The position numbers were made by a program, and so were the translations under genes. The notes beneath the pieces were generated by a model. It worked only from the letters and a program-made list of their open reading frames with translations, searched no databases and was not told the origin of the DNA. A stretch of 37,716 nucleotides of DNA from a bacterium (GTDB taxonomy: Bacteria; Verrucomicrobiota; Kiritimatiellia; CAIKKV01; CAITUY01), in the NCBI GenBank assembly GCA_037143175.1, contig JBAWZF010000026.1, forward strand, positions 1 through 37,716. Reading direction: 5' to 3'. Below are positions 1 to 8,380 of this stretch, one piece after another. Position 1 is the first letter of the stretch, and each line of letters begins with the position of its first letter.

Positions 1-198
1 GCCCACAACGCAAAACCAATTCGATTTTGTGGAAGGACTTGATGAGGGGGCTGCTCACAAGGTTAATAATAGTAACTACTCAGCGGGGACTGTTCCTCGA
101 TTCCGCTACCGGTCACCGATCATACAACGCCATGGGTGCTACGTGGCGTAAGAAGGCTAAGTTTGAAGATATTTCCGGGAGGGTCGGACGTTGTGTTC

Positions 199-228
199 TT
201 GACAATATTCTGAATATTCTGGTGTAAT
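199..228 (+). promoter_or_regulatory. Candidate sigma70-type promoter with internal palindrome
   Basis: A perfect TTGACA at 199-204 is followed after 18 bases by TGTAAT at 223-228. The spacer carries AATATTCTGAATATT (204-218), an inverted repeat around a CTG centre, placed where a repressor could block polymerase. The same TTCTTGAC core recurs upstream of the genes at 27091 and 28245. The promoter would read into the decayed hydrolase and perhaps on to the operon starting at 761. This is prediction from sequence only. Confidence 0.45.
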
Positions 229-258
229 GTATTCAGATTTATACGCAAGTTCTTGTCA

Positions 259-735
259 ATGATGAAGGAGAAGCGGGCGGAGCCTCAATACCGGCAGATT
301 ACCCGGGTACTGAAGTTGATGAATGCCAGCCTGAGCTACACGTGGTCGGCGGAATTCATGTCCGGCACCTGAAACAAGAATCTCGGCAACACGCGGGTAT
401 CCGACGACCATATGCGGTTCATGGCCCGCTGCACGCTCGCGCAGGGCTGCAAGTCCATCGACTGGTTCATGTTTCATGACCGCGACTGCTGGGGTGATGC
501 TCCAGTCAGTTCGCATGCGTATGTCCGGCCCAGCCATCAGGTGCTCAAGGAGACACCGAACCTGCTTTTCAACAAGATCAAGGCCTGGGATGGGTTGGTG
601 CCGCAGGACAAGGCGGAAGAGGAGTCGCTGCAGAGCATCGCGCGGGTGGGTGGAGTCGATGTGAGACGTGCGACATTAGATGAGTCAGTTAAGAAGAATA
701 TGCGGGCCTTCCGGAAGGCGGCTGCGGAGTCATGA
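259..735 (+). pseudogene. Decayed glycoside hydrolase fragment (beta-galactosidase-like)
   Basis: Frame 1 reads as coding from ATG 259 but is broken by TGA at 370-372. The flanking residues (SAEFMSGT, stop, NKNLGNTR) suggest a TGG tryptophan codon became TGA. Downstream, GCKSIDWFMFHDRDCWG and the following proline-rich stretch resemble the late barrel strands of GH35/GH42-type beta-galactosidases. After about residue 115 the similarity I recognise stops, and a charged tail ending RKAAAES may come from another gene or from drift. Only about 160 codons remain of a family usually over 600 aa, so both ends are missing. It lies just upstream of a fucosidase operon and may be the relic of a sugar-degradation gene. 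The family call is by eye and tentative. Confidence 0.45.
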
Positions 736-760
736 ATAATGAAAGAGGGAAGAAAACGGT

Positions 761-2008
761 ATGAGCTATCGAGAGATACTACAAAAAGCTATTAATCACA
801 AAGACGGGCCGGTTCCCATGGACTTTGGCGGCACGGCGGTCACGGGAATCCATGTGTCGGTGGTGGCGGCACTTCGCGACCACTATGGTTTGGAGAAACA
901 GCCGGTCAAGGTGATTGAGCCCTATCAGATGCTGGGTGAAGTCGAGGACGATCTCAAGGACGCCATGGGTGTTGACACCACCGGCATCTATGGACGGTCC
1001 ACCTTGTTCGGGTTCGCCCTGGAACAGTGGAAAGAATGGCAGGCTCCGTGGGGTCAGCCCCTGCTGGTGCCCGGTCAGTTTAATGTCACGGTTAAAGGTA
1101 AGGATATCTACATCTATCCCGAAGGGGACACGTCGGTTCCGCCGAGTGGGCATATGCCGGAAGGGGGCTATTTCTTCGACACCATCATCCGGCAGCAGCC
1201 CATCGACGAAGATCGGCTTAATCCTGAGGATAACACAGAGGAATTCGGCCCCATTTCAAAGGAGGCTCTGGCCCATTTCGCGCGGGAAGCCAAACGGGCG
1301 GAAGCGTCCGGACGGGGGGTGATTGCCAATTTCGGGGGAACTGCCTTCGGGGACATTGCCCTGGTTCCCGGGCCTTTCATGAAACACCCCAAAGGCATCC
1401 GGGACATTGCGGAATGGTATGTGACAACGGCAATCCGGCAGGATTATGTCCATGCAATGTTTCAGAAACAGATCGAATTCGCCTTGTCCAATCTTGAAAA
1501 GATTCATGCTGTGGTCGGGGATAAGGTGGATGCGGTCTTCCTGTGCGGCACCGATTTCGGGACCCAGAGCAGTCAGTTCTGCTCGACGGACGCTTTTGAC
1601 GAGCTCTGGTTGCCGTATTACAAGAAGATGAACGACTGGATTCACCAGCACACCACCTGGAAGACGTTCAAGCACTCCTGTGGCGCGGTGGAGCCGTTTA
1701 TGGAGCATTTCATCAAGGCCGGCTTCGATATTATCAATCCCGTCCAATGTTCCGCGACCGGGATGGATCCTAGGGTGCTGAAGGACAAGTACGGGGACCG
1801 CCTGGTTTTCTGGGGCGGTGGGGTTGACACGCAGAAGGTGCTGCCGTTCGGCACTCCGGCCCAAGTCCGGGAGCAAGTATTGGAACGATGCAAGATCTTC
1901 TCAAAGAGCGGTGGGTTTGTCTTCGACGCCATCCATAATGTGCAGGCCCGCACCCCGGTGGCCAACGTGGTCGCCATGATTGAGGCTGTTCGTGAATTCA
2001 ACCGATAA
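761..2008 (+). CDS. URO-D superfamily protein, MtaA-like, with HxC metal site
   Basis: A 415-aa protein of the uroporphyrinogen decarboxylase superfamily. It is a probable corrinoid- or thiol-dependent methyltransferase rather than HemE: residues 305-308 read HSCG, the His-x-Cys zinc motif of MtaA/MtbA-type methyltransferases, followed by the family pattern of GFDIINP and a late WGGGVDTQ segment. The start is ATG 761, preceded by GAGGGA at a suitable distance. It is the first intact gene of a tight operon, with the histidine kinase starting 15 bp downstream and the fucosidase overlapping that. No corrinoid protein gene is visible nearby, so the methyl donor and acceptor are unknown. PVC-group genomes carry many such paralogues inside carbohydrate loci. 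The family is secure; the reaction is inference. Confidence 0.8.
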   Translation: MSYREILQKAINHKDGPVPMDFGGTAVTGIHVSVVAALRDHYGLEKQPVKVIEPYQMLGEVEDDLKDAMGVDTTGIYGRSTLFGFALEQWKEWQAPWGQPLLVPGQFNVTVKGKDIYIYPEGDTSVPPSGHMPEGGYFFDTIIRQQPIDEDRLNPEDNTEEFGPISKEALAHFAREAKRAEASGRGVIANFGGTAFGDIALVPGPFMKHPKGIRDIAEWYVTTAIRQDYVHAMFQKQIEFALSNLEKIHAVVGDKVDAVFLCGTDFGTQSSQFCSTDAFDELWLPYYKKMNDWIHQHTTWKTFKHSCGAVEPFMEHFIKAGFDIINPVQCSATGMDPRVLKDKYGDRLVFWGGGVDTQKVLPFGTPAQVREQVLERCKIFSKSGGFVFDAIHNVQARTPVANVVAMIEAVREFNR

Positions 2009-2023
2009 GGGGAAAGATAAAGC

Positions 2024-3115
2024 ATGATGAGCACCGGGTCACAGAGCAGACGGAAACCTAATGCAGGTCTACAAGACGTAGTTCATGATGAGGGCCTCAG
2101 CAGGGTTCTGAGCTGTTACCCGGGCGTCTGCGTCATTTATGATGCCAAACGCCATATACGGTTCATCAATGATTATGGAGTGACGGTTAGCAGACTTACA
2201 CGAAAACAGATCCTGGGCCAGCGTGACGAGGAGCTGTTCCCTGACAATGTCACCCGTCCATATTTATCACTCCTGAAGCGCACTATGGCGACCAGGAAAA
2301 CCCAGCGTGATGACGTCAAGATCGTCATGCCCGATGGGCGGATCATGTATATCGAGGTCACTTACATTCCCCTTTTGGATGAGCGCGGTAAAATTGAGCG
2401 GATTCTGGGGCTGACCCATAACGTGAGTGACTGCCGGCGATTGGAGCAGGATCTTCTGCGGGCGGCCGAACAGGAGCAGGAGCGGGTCGCGCGCGAACTC
2501 CATGATGGGCTGTGTCAGAAACTGGCCGCCATCGCCATCAAAGCCGACTGCTTGGCACAGGACTTGAAGAACCGTCATGTCGACGTGGGCAGGCAGGCGG
2601 AAAGCCTCTCGGTGGTAATAACCTCCGCCATTGTCGAAGTAAAGGACATCGCCAGGGGATTGCACCCGGTCCATCCTGGTTCTGACGGTTTGAAGGTTGC
2701 ATTGGGGGCCTTGGTGGGAGCTGTCCGTGAAGGCTTTTCTGTGGACTGCAGGATCCGTTGTAACGGACAATTCTGCGTCCACGACACCGAAACAGCAAGC
2801 CATCTCTACCGGATTGCCCAGGAAGCCATCAGCAATGCTGTCAAACACAGTCAGGCCCGGTCGATTTCCGTTACGCTGAACCAGACCGGGGACACGATCA
2901 GGTTGCAGGTTCGTGACAACGGCAAGGGGATGCCAGCCGATCTGTCGGGTTGCATGGGGATGGGGCTCAAAAATATGAACTATCGCGCGGGCCTTCTTGG
3001 CGGAGTGTTGAAGTTCGGGCGGAATGGAAAACGAGGCACGCTCATGTCGTGCGTTGTACCTTCCGTGAAATCGCCTGCTTTGAGATCAGGAACTAAGTCA
3101 AAGGTCGGGAAATGA
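2024..3115 (+). CDS. PAS-domain histidine kinase, NarL-partner type (HisKA_3)
   Basis: A 363-aa soluble sensor kinase. A PAS domain covers about residues 25-135. A HisKA_3 dimerisation/phosphoacceptor segment follows, with RELHDGLCQ placing the phosphorylated histidine at residue 160. The C-terminal HATPase_c domain shows the N-box ISNAVKHS (Asn271), the G1 box DNGKGMP and a later GMGLKNM. No transmembrane segment is visible, so the signal is probably cytoplasmic and read by the PAS domain. The start is ATG 2024 after AAGGGGA; ATG 2027 is possible. Kinases of this type partner LuxR/NarL-family response regulators, but none lies in the window, so it is an orphan here. Its stop overlaps the fucosidase start by four bases, implying coupled translation and a link to sugar sensing. 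Confidence 0.9.
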   Translation: MMSTGSQSRRKPNAGLQDVVHDEGLSRVLSCYPGVCVIYDAKRHIRFINDYGVTVSRLTRKQILGQRDEELFPDNVTRPYLSLLKRTMATRKTQRDDVKIVMPDGRIMYIEVTYIPLLDERGKIERILGLTHNVSDCRRLEQDLLRAAEQEQERVARELHDGLCQKLAAIAIKADCLAQDLKNRHVDVGRQAESLSVVITSAIVEVKDIARGLHPVHPGSDGLKVALGALVGAVREGFSVDCRIRCNGQFCVHDTETASHLYRIAQEAISNAVKHSQARSISVTLNQTGDTIRLQVRDNGKGMPADLSGCMGMGLKNMNYRAGLLGGVLKFGRNGKRGTLMSCVVPSVKSPALRSGTKSKVGK

Positions 3116-4404
3116 AAGGGGTTTTCGTGGAAAACAGTCTTACTAAGTTTAGCGATTGGCGATACGGGTTGTTCATTCATTACGGGCTCTACAGTCTTCT
3201 GGGACGGGCTGAATGGTCCTGGAACCGGGAGGAGATTCCGGCGGAGGAATACCGGGCGCTGGCGAACCGTTTTTCGGCCGAGAAGTTCGAGGCGGAAGCG
3301 TTGTGCGATCTCGCCGTGCGCGCCGGGATGCGTTATGTGGTGTTGACGACGATGCATCACGAGGGCTTCCGGCTCTATGACACTGCCTTGAGTGACTTCA
3401 ATACAGTGAAGACGGCCGCCAAGCGCGATCTGGTTGCGGAACTCGTAGCGGCGGCCCGGAAGCGGGGACTGAAGATCGGCCTTTACCATAGTCTCAACAA
3501 CTGGCATGACCAGCCGGATGCGGTGGCGGCACTCGAGGACAAATCCGCCTATGCGCGATTCATGGTCGCAACGCTTGCCCGTATCCGCGAACTGGTAACT
3601 TTATTCAATCCGATTGATGTTCTCTGGTATGATGGTTGGTGGCCCTTTAATGCGGAAGGCTGGCAGGCGGAGCATATGAATGAGATGGTTCGTAAGATTC
3701 AGCCGCATATCCTGTTCAACGGTCGTAACGGGTTATCGGGCGACTTTGCCACACCGGAAGGCCATATGGGCTCGCCGAATCCCTGGCGACCCTGGGAAGC
3801 CTGTATGACGCTCAACAACAGTTGGGGTTTCCATGCCGGTGATCATGACTGGAAGTCACCTGGCCAAGTCGTGGATCTGCTCGCCTCGGCAGCACAGGGG
3901 CGGGGTAACCTCCTGCTCAACATCGGGCCGCGGGGGGATGGCTCCGTGCCGGAGGAATCTGTAAAAGTGCTGGAGACCGTCGGGGCCTGGTTGAACCGTT
4001 GTGGTGGCGAGGCGATCTACGATACTGAACAATTCACCTTTGATCTGCAGCAGCGCGGGGAACATCGAGGTGACTGGTCCTTTCATGGCCCCTTCACGCT
4101 GCGGAAAAACAACCTGTATTGGATCATCCGGCGCTGGCCCGGGGGCACGCTGACCTTTGGCGGGTGTCAGGCGAAGGTCCGGAGTGTCTCACTGTTGGGC
4201 GAGTCCGGTCGTCCGGTGAGCTTCAAGCAGGAAGGAACACGGGTGACGTTGAGCGGCCTGCCTGATCTGCCACCCGATCCGCTGTGTCCCGTGTTCCGGA
4301 TCGAGTGTGATCAGCCGCCGTCATTGTATCAATGTGGGGGCTTGCGTATTCCGAATGGTCCGCATCCCCATTACGATCCCTGTCCGTCTGATATAAAACA
4401 TTAA
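3112..4404 (+). CDS. Alpha-L-fucosidase, GH29 family, cytoplasmic
   Basis: A 430-aa glycoside hydrolase of family GH29, which releases alpha-linked L-fucose with retention. The N-terminal WRYGLFIHYGLYS and the HEGFRLYDT and IGLYHSLNNWH segments are typical of the barrel, and VLWYDGWW places the nucleophile aspartate at residue 174. Glycines and tryptophans further on (GNLLLNIGPRGDG) match the end of the catalytic domain, followed by a short beta-rich C-terminal domain. No signal peptide is present, so the substrate must be imported or intracellular. The start at ATG 3112 overlaps the kinase stop as ATGA; GTG 3127 is an alternative. The acid/base residue varies in this family and I cannot assign it. 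Context suggests the operon responds to and degrades fucosylated glycans. Confidence 0.92.
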   Translation: MKGVFVENSLTKFSDWRYGLFIHYGLYSLLGRAEWSWNREEIPAEEYRALANRFSAEKFEAEALCDLAVRAGMRYVVLTTMHHEGFRLYDTALSDFNTVKTAAKRDLVAELVAAARKRGLKIGLYHSLNNWHDQPDAVAALEDKSAYARFMVATLARIRELVTLFNPIDVLWYDGWWPFNAEGWQAEHMNEMVRKIQPHILFNGRNGLSGDFATPEGHMGSPNPWRPWEACMTLNNSWGFHAGDHDWKSPGQVVDLLASAAQGRGNLLLNIGPRGDGSVPEESVKVLETVGAWLNRCGGEAIYDTEQFTFDLQQRGEHRGDWSFHGPFTLRKNNLYWIIRRWPGGTLTFGGCQAKVRSVSLLGESGRPVSFKQEGTRVTLSGLPDLPPDPLCPVFRIECDQPPSLYQCGGLRIPNGPHPHYDPCPSDIKH

Positions 4405-4468
4405 TGAAAAATAACCGATTAAGGTGGCGTTCGACGTCCTCGGCGAACGCATTTACCCAGGTAAGGTC

Positions 4469-6082
4469 ATGAGAATGATGAGAATAGTTTCTGAATTGGC
4501 GGCGGAGTTGAACATTTATTCGCTAGTAGGTGTAGCGACCAGCCATCTGGTGGTACGTAACGGGCGGAGCCTGTTGATTGACTGTCATAGCGCGCAGATG
4601 GGGCGCTGGATTAGCCGGCGGGGGCTTCCTGTACCTGAATTGATCCTGCACACGCATGTGCAGCCGGAGCATTGCCGGGAGGCTGATCAGTTTCCTGCTA
4701 CCCGAATCCTGGTGCATGATGAGTTGCGTGAACTGGCGAGTGATCGCGCCGCCTATGCGAAGACGGCGCATACAGTTTGGGATAATCCCGCTGACTGGAT
4801 GAATACATTGGGCCGTGAAAAGTACGGCATTGCGGGTAGCATCACCGTGTTCCCTCCAGAAGTGTCCCTGAAGGTGGCTGGGACATTCCGTGAAGGCGAG
4901 CGGTTGACCTGGCAGGATCTGGTGTTCGAGGTGATTCCGCTGCCGGGGCATGGCCGGCACCATGTGGGCTTCATTCTTGAAATAGACGGCAAGCCCTTGG
5001 CCATCTTTACCGGCGACCTGCTTTGTCACCCGGCCAAACTGGTGAACGTCTACGATCTTGAAAGCAATTATGGTGGCACGGCTATTGCCTCATTGCCTGC
5101 TGTGTTGAGGGAGTTGGCGAAACGTCCCGTGCAGCGGTATTTTCCTGCAACCGGTCCTGCGCTTGAGAATGGCCCAGCCCAAGCAGTGGAACTGGCTGGG
5201 GCCATTGACGCCTATCAGGAAGCACTGAAATGGCAAAGCGGCGACTTCAAACCTGCTCCGCAACCTGAATACCCACGGGTGGGGCGGTATCTGCAACTTC
5301 ATAAGGGCGTTTACCAAATCGATAACTTCGGCAACTGCATTCTTCTGATTGACGATCAGGGTAGGGGCTTGATGTTTGATCCGGGGCCCTGTGATTTCGA
5401 ATCACCGACCAGGGTGGCTGATTTTCATCGTGACCTTGATCTCTTTGAACGGGAGTGCGGGCTCAAGACCATTGACCTGGCGTTGGTGACCCATATCCAT
5501 GGTGACCACTATGATCTGGCACCGGAGCTCCGGAAGCGATATCTGGACTGCAGGGTAGGGGCATGGGATCTGGTGGCCCGAGTCATGGAGGCACCGTGGG
5601 ACTACCCGTATCCGGCACTTCTGCCCTGGTACAACCTGGGCTTTGATCATGTGGTGGTGGACGATGTGCTGAGTATGGGAACGCCTTACCACTGGCATGA
5701 TGTGGCCATCCGTTCGATGCACCTGCCAGGGCATTGTTACTGTCACGCTGCCTACCTGTTGACTTTCAATGGCCTGCGGTTGGCGATTACGGGTGACACG
5801 ATTCAAAGCCGTGGTGATTCGGATGGGGTTAGTTTCGTTATCTCCAACCACAGTGTTCCGGACGGCGATAGCGGCATCCTGAAGACCTATCGTCAGATGG
5901 CAGGCGAAACAGCAGATCTCAACCTCGGCGGCCACGGTTCGCACTTTGTTGATTGTCAGGCTTTGTATGCAGAGAGCCTGCGGCGTATTGAGCACACGTT
6001 GCCGGCGTTGTGCCGGCTGGTTCCGGACGGCAACTTGCGCCCGGCGTTCATCCGTCCTGGGTTTCCAATACTCTTAGTCTAA
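4469..6082 (+). CDS. Tandem metallo-beta-lactamase-fold hydrolase, first metal site degenerate
   Basis: A 537-aa protein with two MBL-fold halves. The second half has a canonical site, T-H-I-H-G-D-H (His342, His344, Asp346, His347), then HLPGH (His422) and TGD (Asp443). The first half has only HTHVQPEH (61-68), in which the HxHxDH spacing is lost, although LPGHG and FTGD follow at the usual places. The first domain is therefore probably structural or binds fewer metals. I prefer ATG 4469 (AGGTAAGG just upstream) to the in-frame GTG at 4424, because the extra 15 residues look non-coding. It follows the fucosidase by 64 bp and ends the operon. Substrate unknown; MBL hydrolases act on thioesters, lactones, phosphodiesters or lactonised sugars, and a lactonase-like role would fit but is speculative. 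Confidence 0.8.
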   Translation: MRMMRIVSELAAELNIYSLVGVATSHLVVRNGRSLLIDCHSAQMGRWISRRGLPVPELILHTHVQPEHCREADQFPATRILVHDELRELASDRAAYAKTAHTVWDNPADWMNTLGREKYGIAGSITVFPPEVSLKVAGTFREGERLTWQDLVFEVIPLPGHGRHHVGFILEIDGKPLAIFTGDLLCHPAKLVNVYDLESNYGGTAIASLPAVLRELAKRPVQRYFPATGPALENGPAQAVELAGAIDAYQEALKWQSGDFKPAPQPEYPRVGRYLQLHKGVYQIDNFGNCILLIDDQGRGLMFDPGPCDFESPTRVADFHRDLDLFERECGLKTIDLALVTHIHGDHYDLAPELRKRYLDCRVGAWDLVARVMEAPWDYPYPALLPWYNLGFDHVVVDDVLSMGTPYHWHDVAIRSMHLPGHCYCHAAYLLTFNGLRLAITGDTIQSRGDSDGVSFVISNHSVPDGDSGILKTYRQMAGETADLNLGGHGSHFVDCQALYAESLRRIEHTLPALCRLVPDGNLRPAFIRPGFPILLV

Positions 6083-6141
6083 CGGGAGAACCCGTCGAAG
6101 TGTTGCCCCCGGCTGAATCGGGCCGCATGGTTGATGCAGAG

Positions 6142-6178
6142 GCTCTTGCAAAACCCCCTCTGGGGTGTTTGCAAGAGC
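6142..6178. terminator. Long stem-loop between convergent genes
   Basis: GCTCTTGCAAA (6142-6152) pairs perfectly with TTTGCAAGAGC (6168-6178), and the stem continues inward with ACCCC against GGGGT around a four-base loop, with one bulged G. It lies between the forward MBL gene ending at 6082 and the reverse regulator ending at 6184, where a two-way transcription stop is expected. No T-run follows on either strand, so intrinsic termination is not certain; it may instead be a dispersed palindromic element. Confidence 0.5.
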
Positions 6179-6183
6179 AGAAT

Positions 6184-7248
6184 TCAGGAGCCAGGAGCGT
6201 GGGTCCCTTGCCCAGTGGCTCGTACCGGAAGATTGATAGCCACGTGAAGATTAGGCCGCTGGGGATGGCGGAGGCGACTGAGCAACAAATCCGCGCAGGT
6301 TTGGGCCATGGCGCGCTGATCGATTGGCAGGCGATAGCGGCCCTCGACCTGCCCGATAGCGATCACCGGCAGTCCGGACGGCAAACGGAGGCCGGCCTGG
6401 CTGCAACGCTCCCGGAACTCGACCTCATAGGGGTAGTGCAGCAGGATCGCCCCGGGTTTCCAGGATCGCCGGTCGGCGGGGCGGAACAGTCGCCGCAGGG
6501 TCGAGGGGCGTTGTACGTCATCTTCGAACACATGCCCCGCCACATCCTGAATGCCCCGCGCGAGCAGTTCGGACTCGAAGCCCGTCTGAGTGGTTTGCGC
6601 CGCAAAGATCGTCAGGTCGGATCGGTTCAACAGGACCGGGTGCCGAATGCCGCGGGAAGCCAACTTCGCCACCAGCAGACGGGCCGCCTGCTGGCCGTCG
6701 AAGTGCACCAGGTCGACACGGTGCCGCCCTTGCAGCGAAAGGCCCAGCAGATCGTCCACCAGCACTAAGGGCAGTTGCGGCGGTAGTTGACGACGGGCCG
6801 CCGTTGCCGCGCGGATGCCGTCGGGGTGGCTCGCCACGTACCAGAATACCGCCTCCGCCTGACGCACCTCGTCCAGGCGAAACGTTTCCGACAGCGCCTC
6901 GCCCCGCATTCCCGTCTCCCGCACGATCAGCCGGTAGCCTTCCCCGGCCAGCAGATGCTGCATCCAGGAGAAGAGCCGGCTGTAGGCCGGCAGCATATAG
7001 CCAAACGCGAAGATGAGCCGCACCGCCCGGCCCTGACTGAAACTGCCCGAGCCCCTCAGTCGGTGGACGAGGCCCTGCGCCCGCAGCTCCTCCAGCGCGC
7101 GCCTCGCGGTGTTGCGGGCCACCCCATAGCGTTTCGCCAGGGCGTTCTCGGAAGGCAGAGGCCGGGCCGTATCACCCGGCGCCTGCAAAGTGGCCAGCAG
7201 GTTGTCGGCAATGCGGCGATAATGGGGTATTCCCGGGTTTCGAGGCAT
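6184..7248 (-). CDS. GntR/LacI hybrid transcriptional regulator
   Basis: A 354-aa repressor-type regulator. Residues 1-70 form a GntR winged helix (PHYRRIADNLL near the start, then LPSENALAKRYGV and TARRALEELRAQGLV), and residues about 75-345 form a periplasmic-binding-protein-like sugar sensor as in LacI and AraR. The start is ATG 7248-7246; the first codons and upstream region lie in a 30-bp sequence repeated at 8296-8325. The sequence GAATTGAGCAAC just upstream of the gene also occurs on the other strand at 8391-8402, ahead of the secreted-protein genes, and could be its operator. The ligand is probably a sugar or nucleoside; targets could include the fucosidase operon or the downstream secreted proteins. 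Family secure, targets inferred. Confidence 0.88.
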   Translation of the reverse strand: MPRNPGIPHYRRIADNLLATLQAPGDTARPLPSENALAKRYGVARNTARRALEELRAQGLVHRLRGSGSFSQGRAVRLIFAFGYMLPAYSRLFSWMQHLLAGEGYRLIVRETGMRGEALSETFRLDEVRQAEAVFWYVASHPDGIRAATAARRQLPPQLPLVLVDDLLGLSLQGRHRVDLVHFDGQQAARLLVAKLASRGIRHPVLLNRSDLTIFAAQTTQTGFESELLARGIQDVAGHVFEDDVQRPSTLRRLFRPADRRSWKPGAILLHYPYEVEFRERCSQAGLRLPSGLPVIAIGQVEGRYRLPIDQRAMAQTCADLLLSRLRHPQRPNLHVAINLPVRATGQGTHAPGS

Positions 7249-7266
7249 AAATAGTTGCTCAATTCA
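7237..7266. repeat. 30-bp direct repeat, copy 1 of 2
   Basis: Matches 8296-8325 at 29 of 30 positions, the only difference being C versus T at position 22. Copy 1 contains the first four codons and 18 bp upstream of the reverse-strand regulator. The two copies enclose 1029 bp holding the MntA/HepT pair. Either a duplication or insertion brought the pair in, or the repeat is a regulator binding site. Confidence 0.85.
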
Positions 7267-7386
7267 TTAGCCAAGGAATTTCCTGGCTTCATTCATGATT
7301 ACCACGGCTGTAATGTCCGCTATCGTGAACATACCGTCAAGGATCGTCTGTTGAACTTGCATGGGATCCGAGGCTATGGTACTCAT

Positions 7387-7806
7387 ATGGCCATGGATTT
7401 TACAAACCCCGTACGGCTTCGCCTGCAGGATGTTTTTTCGAACTATCCTGAGATTCTGGCTGTTTATCTGTTTGGCTCCCACGCCACAGCAACGGCCAGG
7501 CCGGATAGCGACTACGATTTCGCGGTGGTGTCAGATCGGAAGAGGTCGGCCCGAAGTCGAAAACTGGACATCCTGTCGGATCTCGCTCAAATCGGCTTTG
7601 ATAATGTCGACCTTGCCTTTTTAGATCGTGACAACCTGGTGCTTAGCCATGAAGCGGTTCGAATGAATCGGGTCATATTCTCCCGTCCGGAGTTTGATCC
7701 TGACTCCTTCTATTCTAAAGTCATCCGCATGTACTTCGATTTTCTGCCATATGTGAACACTCAGCGGGCGGCCTTGAAACAAAGGATTCTCCATGGTGCG
7801 ACCTGA
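7387..7806 (+). CDS. mntA: MntA-type nucleotidyltransferase antitoxin
   Basis: A 139-aa minimal nucleotidyltransferase. LFGS places the motif Gly30-Ser31, followed after ten residues by Asp42-x-Asp44, the GSx10DxD signature of MNT antitoxins. These enzymes transfer AMP groups from ATP to a tyrosine of the partner HepT toxin and so silence it. I choose ATG 7387 (GAGG about 13 bp upstream; ATG 7393 is also possible) because the frame upstream of it, open from a TTG at 7255, looks non-coding. The gene overlaps hepT by 14 bp, the usual arrangement for this module. The module sits between two 30-bp direct repeats. Confidence 0.9.
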   Translation: MAMDFTNPVRLRLQDVFSNYPEILAVYLFGSHATATARPDSDYDFAVVSDRKRSARSRKLDILSDLAQIGFDNVDLAFLDRDNLVLSHEAVRMNRVIFSRPEFDPDSFYSKVIRMYFDFLPYVNTQRAALKQRILHGAT

Positions 7807-8206
7807 AGTCATTCATAAACGCCTCGGCAAAGTCGACGAATATCTGACGATCCTGAAGAAAATTCAGCGTTACCCTCTCGATGAATTTCTGGCTGACCCC
7901 GAAAAATATGGTAGCGCGGAACGATTTTTACAGCTCACGATCGAAGCGCTGAACGATATTGGGAGTCACCTCGTTGCTGACCTGAATTTAGGGATCGTGG
8001 ACTCAGCAGGCGATATTCCTCGCCTCCTCTGTGAAAAAGGGTATTTCGGTGAAGAACTGCGGGAAATCTGGATTCGTATGATTGGATTCAGAAACATACT
8101 CGTCCACGACTACTTGGATGTCGACCGACGAGTGGTTCACGAAGTCCTGCAAAAAAACATCACTGACGTTCAATCCCTGATGCGCGTATTTGCCCGTTTT
8201 CTTTGA
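7793..8206 (+). CDS. hepT: HepT (DUF86) HEPN RNase toxin
   Basis: A 137-aa HEPN-domain toxin that cuts RNA as a dimer when not modified by MntA. The catalytic and target motif is intact: RNILVHDY gives Arg100, His105 and Tyr107, the Rx4HxY arrangement in which the tyrosine is the residue adenylylated by the antitoxin. Helices before the motif and a late VHEVLQKNI helix fit the family. The start is ATG 7793 inside the end of mntA; the alternative GTG 7796 changes little. All key residues are present, so the toxin should be active unless neutralised. Possible roles are phage-triggered growth arrest or stabilisation of the region. Confidence 0.9.
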   Translation: MVRPEVIHKRLGKVDEYLTILKKIQRYPLDEFLADPEKYGSAERFLQLTIEALNDIGSHLVADLNLGIVDSAGDIPRLLCEKGYFGEELREIWIRMIGFRNILVHDYLDVDRRVVHEVLQKNITDVQSLMRVFARFL

Positions 8207-8295
8207 ATCTGGGAATAGGAATTCAGGGACCGCGCCCGGCATTGGCGAGGTTGAGAATCATCCGTGAAAATCCCCCCCACAAACCCGGCAACGCC

Positions 8296-8325
8296 GTTTC
8301 GAGGCATAAATAGTTGTTCAATTCA
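8296..8325. repeat. 30-bp direct repeat, copy 2 of 2
   Basis: Second copy of the 7237-7266 sequence. On the reverse strand it includes an ATG with codons for Met-Pro-Arg-Asn, as at the start of the regulator gene, but the reading frame beyond (towards 8210) shows no further similarity to the regulator. The 282-bp stretch 8207-8488 holds nothing else coding. It does hold the inverted repeat CGCCAAG (8381-8387) and CTTGGCG (8403-8409), which encloses a GAATTGAGCAAC site. Confidence 0.8.
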
Positions 8326-8380
8326 ATCGCGCACATAATCGGGTTGTCTTGGTGAGATAATGGCATAATGTTTGGAATAT

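Noticed and set aside
27-227. 66-codon forward open frame at the window start
   Set aside because: No ribosome binding site, composition unlike the genes nearby, and its end runs into the promoter at 199-228.
761-2008. HemE (true uroporphyrinogen decarboxylase)
   Set aside because: The HSCG motif and the sugar-operon context fit MtaA-type methyltransferases better, and no other haem gene is near.
6010-6768. 252-codon forward open frame opposite the regulator
   Set aside because: It is the antisense shadow of the GntR/LacI gene, whose domains are unmistakable.
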